DNA of 7,143 nucleotides from an uncultured Paracoccaceae bacterium. GTDB taxonomy: Bacteria > Pseudomonadota > Alphaproteobacteria > Rhodobacterales > Rhodobacteraceae. Location of the stretch: the NCBI GenBank assembly GCA_937916485.1, contig CALFSV010000101.1:1-7143 (forward strand), written 5' to 3'. This document shows positions 1 through 5,816 of the stretch, in pieces. Position numbers and translations under genes: made by a program. Below the pieces are notes generated by a model. That model searched no databases and was not told where the DNA came from. It worked only from the letters and a program-made list of their open reading frames with translations. How positions within the stretch are numbered: the first letter of the stretch is position 1; each line of letters begins with the position of its first letter.

Positions 1-1231
1 TCACGCCATCGGTTTCATCAAGCGAAACCGCGTCCCCGCGGTGGGCGTCGAGCACTCGCTCAATCGCAGGGCCGGCATCCTCCACGCGGAAATTTATCTC
101 CCCCGAGCTCGGGAAAGCCCCAAACCGCCCGCTGACCCAGTCAGCCAGTGAGCGGCCCGAATGGGACACGAGTTCCGCCACCAGAAGCCACGGGATCATG
201 CCGCTGTCACAAAAGGCGAAGTCGCGGAAGTAGTGGTGCGCCGACATCTCGCCACCGTAGACCGCCCCATGCGCGCGCATCGTCTGCTTAATAAAGGCGT
301 GGCCCGTTTTCGATTGAATGGCGACGCCGCCCCTGGCCGCAACAATGTCTTGCGTGTTCCAAATAACGCGCGGGTCGTGGACAATTTGGCCGCCCGCTTC
401 CTTCTCTAAAAATATCTCGGCCAGCAGCCCCACGACGTATTCACCGGGCACAAAGCGTCCCGCGCCGTCAAAGAAGAAGCAGCGGTCAAAGTCGCCATCA
501 AAGGCCACGCCCATGTCCGCACCCTCGCGCAGGACGACGTCCGCGGTGGCGGCGTGGTTCGCTGAAAGGAGGGGGTTTGGAATGCCATTAGGAAACGTAC
601 TGTCAGGCTCGTGGTGCACCCAAACAAATTCAACTGGCGCGCCCTGCGCTTTGAGGCGCTCGATAATTTCATCAACAGTCGGTCCCGCGGCACCGTTGCC
701 AGAATTGATGACGAGTTTAAGCCGCCGCAGCTTGGCCACATCGACAAAGCTTAGGACTTTGTCTGCGTATGACCGGCGCGCCTCGACAGCGACATTCCGC
801 AGCTGGCCAGTCTGCGCCGGACTGATCCATTCCTGCGACACTGCGAGAACCTTAATCTTCTGAAAGTCCTCGGCATCCTCCAGCGGGCGGGAGCCAGACT
901 TGACAATCTTCATGCCGTTGTAGTTGATCGGGTTGTGTGAGGCCGTCACCTCAATGCCCGCGCAGGCGCCAAATTCTGTGACAGCCCAATACATTTCTTC
1001 GGTGCCCGCCATGCCGATGTCTAAGACATCTGCGCCCGCGTCCATTGCGCCACGCGCAGCTGCAGCCGCAAAGGCTGGGCTGGATTCGCGCGCATCAAAG
1101 CCAATCACGACAGATTTTGCACTGAAATGCTGCGCCACGGCTCGCCCAATGCGATAGGCAACGTCTTCATCAATATTCACACCAATTTCGCCGCGCACGT
1201 CGTAGGCTTTGAAGCAGGTAAGTTCAGTCAC
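1..1231 (-). CDS. manB: Phosphomannomutase/phosphoglucomutase (ManB/CpsG family), 3' end cut by window edge
   Basis: Cytosolic enzyme that interconverts mannose-6-phosphate and mannose-1-phosphate (often also the glucose phosphates), feeding GDP-mannose for surface polysaccharide. About 410 codons are visible without a stop. The N-terminus (LTCFKAYDVRG, residues 4-14) matches the family start. The phosphoserine loop TASHNP places the catalytic Ser at residue 98, the metal-binding loop DGDFDR is at 245-250, and the sugar-binding loop GEMSAHHYF is at 327-335. Family members are about 450-460 aa, so roughly 45 residues, mostly phosphate-binding domain 4, lie beyond base 1. The start is GTG at 1231-1229, sharing GTGA with the stop of the upstream regulator, so translation is probably coupled; AAGGGG at 1246-1241 is a plausible ribosome site. 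It is visibly more GC-rich than the genes right of 1900. Family assignment is secure; the preferred substrate cannot be fixed from sequence. Confidence 0.96.
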   Translation of the reverse strand, partial: MTELTCFKAYDVRGEIGVNIDEDVAYRIGRAVAQHFSAKSVVIGFDARESSPAFAAAAARGAMDAGADVLDIGMAGTEEMYWAVTEFGACAGIEVTASHNPINYNGMKIVKSGSRPLEDAEDFQKIKVLAVSQEWISPAQTGQLRNVAVEARRSYADKVLSFVDVAKLRRLKLVINSGNGAAGPTVDEIIERLKAQGAPVEFVWVHHEPDSTFPNGIPNPLLSANHAATADVVLREGADMGVAFDGDFDRCFFFDGAGRFVPGEYVVGLLAEIFLEKEAGGQIVHDPRVIWNTQDIVAARGGVAIQSKTGHAFIKQTMRAHGAVYGGEMSAHHYFRDFAFCDSGMIPWLLVAELVSHSGRSLADWVSGRFGAFPSSGEINFRVEDAGPAIERVLDAHRGDAVSLDETDGV

Positions 1232-1605
1232 TGATTGCCGCCCCTTGGTGCAGGTGTCGCTTCACCCGCAAGGCCGGCCTCTTCTTCAAGAGCTGTGATT
1301 TCCGCTTTCAAAGCCTCAAACTCTTCGCGCTTGCGCTCAATGAAGCTGTGCGTGAGGAGTGACTTTTCGCGAATGCCCTTTGGTGTCAGCAAATACGCGT
1401 ACTGACCCTTGCGTGGGTTCTTCTTGAAATTACCAAGCTTCACAAAGCCTTTTTCAACAAGGGCGGTTAGCACGTAATAGGCTGACCCGTTCGATATGCC
1501 CACTTCATCGGCCACCTGGCGCGAGGACATTTCAGGGTTCTGCGAAATCAACCGCATCACTTTCAAGCGGATCTCAGCCTGCTGCTCTTCACGGCGACTA
1601 GCCAA
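1228..1605 (-). CDS. EPS-associated MarR-family transcriptional regulator
   Basis: A 125-residue DNA-binding protein. Residues 11-58 form a winged helix-turn-helix with the recognition region SSRQVADEVGISNGSAYYVL (27-46). A basic wing follows (KKNPRKGQYAYLLTPKG, 61-77), then a charged helix around 85-110 likely to form a dimer coiled coil. This architecture matches the MarR-type family recognised for sitting beside exopolysaccharide genes next to NusG-like factors, which is the context here. The start is TTG at 1605-1603. The frame is closed by TAG at 1626-1624 and holds no ATG or GTG at a suitable place, and GGGG at 1616-1613 sits 7 nt upstream. It overlaps manB by 4 nt, so the two are co-expressed. 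It probably binds repeats in the divergent region upstream; that target is inference. Family confidence is high, ligand unknown. Confidence 0.92.
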   Translation of the reverse strand: MASRREEQQAEIRLKVMRLISQNPEMSSRQVADEVGISNGSAYYVLTALVEKGFVKLGNFKKNPRKGQYAYLLTPKGIREKSLLTHSFIERKREEFEALKAEITALEEEAGLAGEATPAPRGGNQ

Positions 1606-1612
1606 AATAGTA

Positions 1613-1616
1613 CCCC
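1613..1616 (-). promoter_or_regulatory. Ribosome binding site supporting the TTG start of the MarR-type regulator
   Basis: On the minus strand GGGG is followed by 7 nt and then TTG at 1605-1603. Because an in-frame TAG lies only 21 nt upstream of TTG and no ATG or GTG intervenes, this site decides the start. The only other option is the rare ATT at 1608-1606. Confidence 0.55.
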
Positions 1617-1620
1617 ATAA

Positions 1621-1634
1621 CGGCTACCGCACCG
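1621..1634 (-). promoter_or_regulatory. ops/JUMPstart-like element in the leader of the minus-strand EPS operon
   Basis: Read on the minus strand, this stretch is CGGTGCGGTAGCCG. Its 8-base core GCGGTAGC (1630-1623) is identical to the core of the enterobacterial ops element GGCGGTAGCGTG, where RfaH is loaded onto paused RNA polymerase. It lies 18 nt upstream of the regulator's TTG start and downstream of the candidate promoter, so it would be in the transcribed leader. A partial stem (GGCT/AGCC) flanks it. An RfaH/NusG-like protein is encoded just across the divergent region. An 8-base match can arise by chance, and ops use in Alphaproteobacteria is not something I can confirm. Confidence 0.35.
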
Positions 1635-1689
1635 AGCCTCGCGTGCTGCGCAAGCTCAATAAAGAAAGGATAGCGATATAGGTCAGAAA

Positions 1690-1726
1690 GGTTCATAACT
1701 ATTCAAATGTGAATGTTATCATAACC
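1690..1726. repeat. 37-bp imperfect inverted repeat, candidate operator
   Basis: The arms pair GGTT (1690-1693) with AACC (1723-1726), ATAAC (1695-1699) with GTTAT (1715-1719), and ATTCA (1701-1705) with TGAAT (1710-1714) around the spacer AATG. There is one bulged T on the left (1700) and a short mismatch near the outer end. Two-fold symmetry of this size suits a dimeric winged-helix regulator. It overlaps the predicted minus-strand -10, so binding could shut off the MarR-type gene and manB. The symmetry is seen directly; the operator role is inferred. Confidence 0.5.
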
Positions 1727-1741
1727 GCCAAATTAAGGCAA
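1713..1741 (-). promoter_or_regulatory. Candidate sigma70-type promoter for the MarR-type regulator and manB
   Basis: On the minus strand TTGCCT (1741-1736) and TAACAT (1718-1713) are 17 bases apart, each matching 4 of 6 consensus positions. Transcription would begin near 1706 and give a leader of about 100 nt containing the ops-like motif. The -10 falls inside the 1690-1726 inverted repeat. Such moderate matches are common in AT-rich DNA, so confidence is low. Confidence 0.3.
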
Positions 1742-1798
1742 TCATGTAAATGTCTATTTGAGACTAAAGGTAAAATTCTAGGGGGGTGATTAAAAATT

Positions 1799-1841
1799 AA
1801 ATCAATAATTTATCTAAATTTATAGATTTTATGATTGATTT
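1799..1841. repeat. AT-rich nested inverted repeat upstream of the NusG-like gene
   Basis: Perfect 8-bp outer arms AAATCAAT (1799-1806) and ATTGATTT (1834-1841) enclose inner arms ATCTA (1812-1816) and TAGAT (1823-1827). As RNA it would be weak, so a protein-binding site or a bent promoter region is more likely than a terminator. AT-rich sequence makes symmetry by chance more frequent. Confidence 0.35.
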
Positions 1842-1932
1842 GAAATAACAGATTTTGGGTTTTTTGGTGGTGTCAAATGACCTTGCGAATATGATTTTTT
1901 GCAGCTACCGTTCAAATGTGAGCGTAATTCGT

Positions 1933-1936
1933 GGGG
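1933..1936 (+). promoter_or_regulatory. Ribosome binding site supporting the GTG start of the NusG-like gene
   Basis: GGGG is followed by 7 nt and GTG at 1944-1946. The upstream in-frame TTG at 1899 is preceded by a T-run with no purine-rich site. Translation from 1944 also begins with the family-typical K-Q-W. Confidence 0.5.
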
Positions 1937-1943
1937 CAAGCAG

Positions 1944-2441
1944 GTGAAGCAGTGGCATCTCATCCAATTTAAACCAAACTCACACCGGTTAGCGGAGCGT
2001 AATTTAAAGCGCCAAGACTTCGAAGTTTTTCTTCCTATGCAGGAAATTACTCGAAGAAAAGCATCACGTTTTGTGTCAGACTTAAGGCCACTATTCCCAG
2101 GCTACATGTTTGTTGGCGTTGATAGTAGTGCAGCGCCGTGGCGCACAATCAACAGCACGATTGGAGTTTCCCGTCTGGTGAGCTTTGATGGCACCGTTAA
2201 ACCTCTACCACTCCCGCTGATTTCGAGCCTGATGTTGCGCTGTGATACATCGGGAACGCTCTTACCACCAAAAACATTGAATGTTGGTGATACCGTAGAT
2301 GTCCTATCGGGGCCATTTGCAAACTTTGTAGCGACTGTTGAGAAAGTAGACGCAAAACAGCGCGTTTGGCTTTTGATGGAGTTCATGGGGCAAGGTGCAA
2401 GAGTTAACGTTACCGTGGATCAAGTGCAGATTTCAAATTAG
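1944..2441 (+). CDS. NusG/RfaH-family transcription elongation (antitermination) factor of the EPS locus
   Basis: A 165-residue specialised NusG paralogue. The N-terminal NGN domain (about 1-95) begins KQWHLIQFKPN and carries PLFPGYMFV (49-57) and INSTIGVSRLV (69-79), the RNA-polymerase-binding fold. The C-terminal KOW domain (about 113-162) has the loop GPFANFVATVEKVD (123-136) and ends VTVDQVQ. Length and motifs are close to RfaH (about 162 aa), and such paralogues lead long polysaccharide operons, keeping RNA polymerase processive and sometimes recruiting ribosomes. I chose GTG at 1944 over the in-frame TTG at 1899, which would add 15 residues the family lacks. The frame is intact to its stop, so the cassette downstream did not truncate it. 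Its expected EPS targets now lie past that cassette, starting with the VanZ gene. Recognition of the minus-strand ops-like motifs is possible but unproven. Confidence 0.9.
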   Translation: MKQWHLIQFKPNSHRLAERNLKRQDFEVFLPMQEITRRKASRFVSDLRPLFPGYMFVGVDSSAAPWRTINSTIGVSRLVSFDGTVKPLPLPLISSLMLRCDTSGTLLPPKTLNVGDTVDVLSGPFANFVATVEKVDAKQRVWLLMEFMGQGARVNVTVDQVQISN

Positions 2442-2501
2442 CTTGTGCGTATTAATTTTATATCCTTTTCAATTCTTTGAGATCTTTTTGGTCGTCCAAG
2501 T

Positions 2502-2520
2502 AGCTGTATGTTCATACGCT
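2502..2520. repeat. Short inverted repeat ahead of the cassette's first gene
   Basis: AGC-T-GTATG, TT, CATAC-GCT: arms of 8 bp with one bulged T, followed by a TTT run (2521-2523). It lies in the 107-bp gap between the NusG-like gene and the DUF3768 gene. It could be a weak terminator for the former, an operator for the cassette, or part of a recombinase attachment site; nothing in the sequence decides between these. Confidence 0.35.
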
Positions 2521-2548
2521 TTTGATGTAGGTATATCAAGAGCAATAA

Positions 2549-3313
2549 ATGGCATTCCTTTCCAAATTGACGCTTACCAAATTTAAGCGAAGTCAAACTC
2601 ATCAAGACCCAGTGCTCGATCGCCGCGCCAAAGTGCTAAATGCGCTGGCACAGCAACGCGATGTTTTAAACGCTGTGTTGGAAGGGCGAGAGCACACTGT
2701 TAAGTCCGCCAAGTGGGCCAATGACGAGCATGGAAACCGACACCGTATAGAGAAAGACAAAATTGTAAGGCCTTGGTTTTTCAAAGAGGCGCAAGGATGG
2801 CTGGTGCAACTGAAATACGGTGCCCGTATTGTTCCACTGGACACTGAGCATAACGCGGTGGTGGTCCCTGCTTTAAACGATGTTGCGGAGGTTTTAGACG
2901 TTTTTGAGAAAGCTCTGCGAGCTGGTGAATTTGACAAAAGCTTATCTGTGTTAGCACAGCGCAAGACTAAGTCGGCGGAGATCGATCTTAAATCAATCGA
3001 CACGACTGTAATAGCTTCGTTGAATGATACTGCAAGGCGAACGCTCACTGGTTGCCGCGTACACATGACGCCAGGCATCCAGGCACTTTATCAAACCAAT
3101 GCGATTATTACACGTGTGCAAGCCTACAGCGATTTTAATGAACGAAACGATCCATACGGCGAACATGACTTTGGCAGCTTTGAGTTTTGTGGAGAAACTG
3201 TCTTCTGGAAATTTGATTACTACGATCTTGATTACTCAATGAGGTCCTTAGATCCAAGCGATCTTACAATCACAGCACGCATGCTGACGGTTATGTTGGG
3301 CGATGAATACTGA
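2549..3313 (+). CDS. Two-domain protein of unknown function: N-terminal DUF6641-like region plus C-terminal DUF3768
   Basis: 254 residues, no signal peptide or membrane segment, presumably cytosolic. Residues about 1-140 (start MAFLSKLTLTKFK, a Trp/Arg-rich centre around 74-95, then a helical AGEFDKSL end) resemble the DUF6641 family. Residues about 154-254 are recognisable DUF3768: LNDTARRTLTG (158-168), NDPYGEHDFG (200-209), WKFDYYD (220-226) and a terminal ITARMLTVMLGDEY. Neither domain has an assigned function. Both are, to my knowledge, found mainly in Alphaproteobacteria on plasmids and mobile regions. The ATG is preceded by AAGAG at 2538-2542, a fair ribosome site. Its last 11 nt overlap the recombinase start in another frame, implying translational coupling and a shared role in the cassette. 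DUF3768 assignment is firm, DUF6641 is less so, function unknown. Confidence 0.85.
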   Translation: MAFLSKLTLTKFKRSQTHQDPVLDRRAKVLNALAQQRDVLNAVLEGREHTVKSAKWANDEHGNRHRIEKDKIVRPWFFKEAQGWLVQLKYGARIVPLDTEHNAVVVPALNDVAEVLDVFEKALRAGEFDKSLSVLAQRKTKSAEIDLKSIDTTVIASLNDTARRTLTGCRVHMTPGIQALYQTNAIITRVQAYSDFNERNDPYGEHDFGSFEFCGETVFWKFDYYDLDYSMRSLDPSDLTITARMLTVMLGDEY

Positions 3314-4859
3314 GGCGGTTCACACAGATGCTGCTTTCAAAGCAGCCCAATATGTACGGATGAGCACGGAGCATCAGCAGTATTCCACGCACAACCAGGC
3401 TGACAAAATCAAGGAATATGCTGACAAGCGTGGGATAGAGATCGTAAAAACATATGCCGATGAAGGCAAAAGTGGTCTCAGTATTGGGGACCGTGCTGCA
3501 CTTCAACGCCTTATATCTGATGTCGAAAATGGCTTGGCTGAATTTAACGTCATTCTTGTCTACGATGTCAGTCGCTGGGGCCGCTTTCAAGATGCTGACG
3601 AAAGCGCCTACTATGAGTACATCTGCCGACGTGCCGGCATTCAAGTGGCCTATTGTGCAGAGCAGTTCGAAAACGATGGCTCACCTGTTTCTACAATCGT
3701 CAAAGGTGTCAAACGCGCAATGGCGGGGGAATACAGTCGCGAGCTGTCCGCAAAGGTGTTCGCTGGGCAGTGCCGTTTGATTGAACTTGGGTTTCGGCAA
3801 GGTGGGGCAGCTGGATTTGGTTTGCGCAGAGTATTGATAGACGAGCGTGGAGAAACCAAAGGCGTTCTAAAGCAAGGCGAACACAAAAGCTTACAAACTG
3901 ATCGCGTTATTTTAATGCCAGGGCCTATAGATGAAGTGGCCTGGGTCAACCAAATGTTTCGGTGGGTGATTGATGCAGATGTCAGTTTTAGAGAAATCGC
4001 CTTACGCTAAAATGATGCTGGTGTTGAAACTGATCTTGGCCGCCCTTGGACAAATGGTTCTGTTCGGACCGTGCTCACAAATGAGAAATACATTGGCATC
4101 AATGTGTACAACCGCCACAGCTTCAAACTCAAAAAGCAACATGTTGATAATCCGCCTGAAATGTGGATCCGCAAAGAGGGTGCGTTTGATTCCATAGTGG
4201 CTGTCGACCTATTTATGACGGTTCAAGAAATTGTGACTGCACGATCTGCAAAACTGTCAGATGAGGAATTGCTGGAGCATCTCAAACGTTTGCATGCAGA
4301 GCAGGGGCAATTGAGTGGCGTGCTCATTAATCAAAGTGACGCGCTTCCTTCAGCTAACACCTACAGAACGCGGTTTGGATCTTTACGGCGGGCTTATGAG
4401 TTGATTGGCTATAAGACCAACTTTGATCAAGAACGTGCTGAAATGAATGCTCGGTTGCGGGCGATGTATCCTGAGATTGTTGAGCAGACGGTTGGCCGCA
4501 TTCGAGGAATTGGCGGAGATGTGAAGTCTGCGCCTGATGCTGACATCTTATTGCTCAACAAAGAACTGCGTGTGAGCTTGATATTGGCACGCTGTCAAAC
4601 TTCGGGTGATGGCCGGTATCGATGGCGTGTGCGCTTTGATCCCGAGAAATTTGCAGCGGATCTTTCACTTGTTGTGCGCCTCGATCACTACAATGAAGCG
4701 GCGTTGGACTATTGTCTCCTGCCTTGGCTGGATTTGCCCAAAAACCACCTCGCGATTGAAGCACGTAACGCATCGGATTTTGAAGCGTTCCGCTTTGACG
4801 ACTTGGGCTTTTTTTATGGAATGGCTGCGCGTGCGCAGGTTTGGAAACATGCGTCATGA
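3303..4859 (+). pseudogene. Large serine recombinase interrupted by one in-frame TAA (4008-4010)
   Basis: The reading frame would encode 518 residues, full length for this family. The N-terminal resolvase/invertase domain (about 14-150) is intact: YVRMST puts the nucleophile Ser at 21 with Arg19, GKSGL is at 55-59, Arg64 follows, and VYDVSRWGR is at 86-94. The recombinase DNA-binding domain starts near 165. It is cut at codon 236, where EIALR is followed by TAA and then, in the same frame, NDAGVETDLGRPWTNGSVRTVLTNEKYIG in two adjoining parts. Relatives have Leu at this place (A-x-x-L-N), so a single TTA-to-TAA change explains it. The C-terminal half (from about 4011) is otherwise open to its stop. 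As it stands a 235-residue catalytic fragment would be made, lacking most DNA-binding parts. Reinitiation at GTG 4071 is conceivable. The start ATG overlaps the DUF3768 gene by 11 nt. A sequencing error at one base could also explain the stop. Confidence 0.93.
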
Positions 4860-4892
4860 CAATTTGAAGCAATCACAAGGAGAGAACATTAT

Positions 4893-5816
4893 ATGAACAA
4901 TCTCGGAGAGATGAAGATGTCTAATGAAATGCCAGACCATGTCACACTTGTGCCGATTGAGCGTATTGAGGTGTTAAACTCAAGGGACCGTAATGCAAAA
5001 GTGTTTGAGGAGATTGTTGAGAACATCCAAAGTATTGGCCTCAAAAAGCCAATCACAGTCACAGAGCGCCCGGGTTTGAATGGGGAGTCAGTCTATTTGT
5101 TGGTCTGTGGCGAAGGACGTTTGAATGCGTTTCGTCTGCTTGGCGAAACACATATCCCGGCCTTGGTTGTTGCGGTCTCTGATGAAGACGCCTTTACTAT
5201 GAGCCTCGCGGAAAACATTGCGCGTAAAGGGCACCGTCCCTTGGAGGTTTTAGCTGACATAGAGCTCTTACTCGCGCGAGATGCGTCAATTGATATAATC
5301 GTTGAAAAAACAGGTCTGTCTCAAACCTATGTTCGGGACATCGTCTTCTTGCTTGAAAAGGGCGAAGAGCGGTTAATTCAAGCGGTACAACATGGAACAC
5401 TGCCGTTAAGTGCTGCCATTCAAATTGCCCGAGCCAAAACGGACGACGATGACTTGGGCTCAATGCTGGAGGAAGCGTACCAAACTGGTGAGCTCAAAAC
5501 CAACCAGCTTTATGAAGCAAAGAAACTATTAGTGAAGCGGCGGGAGCAGGGACCTAAGAGTAAAAATGGTCTGACCAAGTTACCGAACTCAGCTCACTCG
5601 CTCGTAAAAACCTATCAAAAAGAAGTGCAGCGGCAACACAAGATGGTGCTGAAAGCTGAACACGCAATGCAACGCCTGTTGTTGGTGGTTCAGGGCCTCA
5701 AAACGCTCTTTGGTGATGCAAACTTTGTGACCCTGCTTCGTGCAGAAGGTTTAGACACCCTCCCGCAATATCTTGCTGAACGAATTGGACTTAACGTTGA
5801 AGGAGACGCGCAATGA
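4893..5816 (+). CDS. ParB/RepB-family protein with intact nucleotide-loop motifs (first of tandem pair)
   Basis: 307 residues. The N-terminal ParB/Srx-like domain (about 17-115) holds GEGRLNAF (73-80) and ENIARKGHRPLE (107-118), counterparts of the GERRxRA and ENxQRxxLxP boxes that bind CTP and DNA in ParB/Noc proteins. A helix-turn-helix follows (about 131-153, with TGLSQTYVRDIVFLL). The rest is a helical region ending in a conserved-looking block FVTLLRAEGLDTLPQYLAERIG (278-299 in two parts) known from plasmid RepB-like C-termini. Such proteins bind specific DNA sites and often slide as clamps. There is no ParA partner nearby. It begins 33 nt after the recombinase. AAGGAG (4877-4882) serves ATG 4893, but GGAGAG (4905-4910) 6 nt before ATG 4917 supports a start eight codons later. 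Probably a DNA-binding cofactor or maintenance protein of the cassette; the exact role is unknown. Confidence 0.88.
   Translation: MNNLGEMKMSNEMPDHVTLVPIERIEVLNSRDRNAKVFEEIVENIQSIGLKKPITVTERPGLNGESVYLLVCGEGRLNAFRLLGETHIPALVVAVSDEDAFTMSLAENIARKGHRPLEVLADIELLLARDASIDIIVEKTGLSQTYVRDIVFLLEKGEERLIQAVQHGTLPLSAAIQIARAKTDDDDLGSMLEEAYQTGELKTNQLYEAKKLLVKRREQGPKSKNGLTKLPNSAHSLVKTYQKEVQRQHKMVLKAEHAMQRLLLVVQGLKTLFGDANFVTLLRAEGLDTLPQYLAERIGLNVEGDAQ

Larger units (their letters stand above)
1606..1943. other. AT-rich divergent control region between the EPS regulator and the NusG-like gene
   Basis: No protein-coding gene is supported here. The centre (about 1690-1870) is clearly richer in A+T than either flank, as expected for a divergent promoter region. 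It contains two inverted repeats (1690-1726 and 1799-1841), a run of six G (1781-1786), an 11-bp direct repeat TTCAAATGTGA (1702-1712 and 1911-1921), a related TCAAATG at 1873-1879, and two minus-strand GGTAGC motifs (1629-1624 and 1909-1904). The plus-strand promoter of the NusG-like gene should lie here too, but I could not find a convincing -35/-10 pair for it. Confidence 0.6.

Noticed and set aside
161..863. Plus-strand and short minus-strand open frames across the left region
   Set aside because: They lie opposite to, or in other frames of, the clear phosphomannomutase gene and show no recognisable protein features.
1799..1841. AT-rich inverted repeat read as an intrinsic terminator
   Set aside because: The stem is nearly all A/T with a long loop, so it would be unstable in RNA; a protein-binding site is more plausible.
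1899..1943. TTG at 1899 as start of the NusG-like protein
   Set aside because: No ribosome site precedes it, and it adds 15 residues before the family-typical KQWHL start; GTG 1944 with GGGG upstream fits better.
2395..2586. Small hydrophobic open frame across the NusG-like end and the junction
   Set aside because: It overlaps the ends of two real genes, lacks a convincing ribosome site and resembles no known protein; probably chance in T-rich DNA.
3990..4030. A frameshift in the recombinase
   Set aside because: Both halves read in the same frame; only a stop codon interrupts them.
4071..4859. A separate gene starting with GTG at 4071
   Set aside because: It is in the same frame as the 3303 reading frame, and the codons between TAA and 4071 encode family-typical recombinase sequence, so it is the rest of one broken gene.
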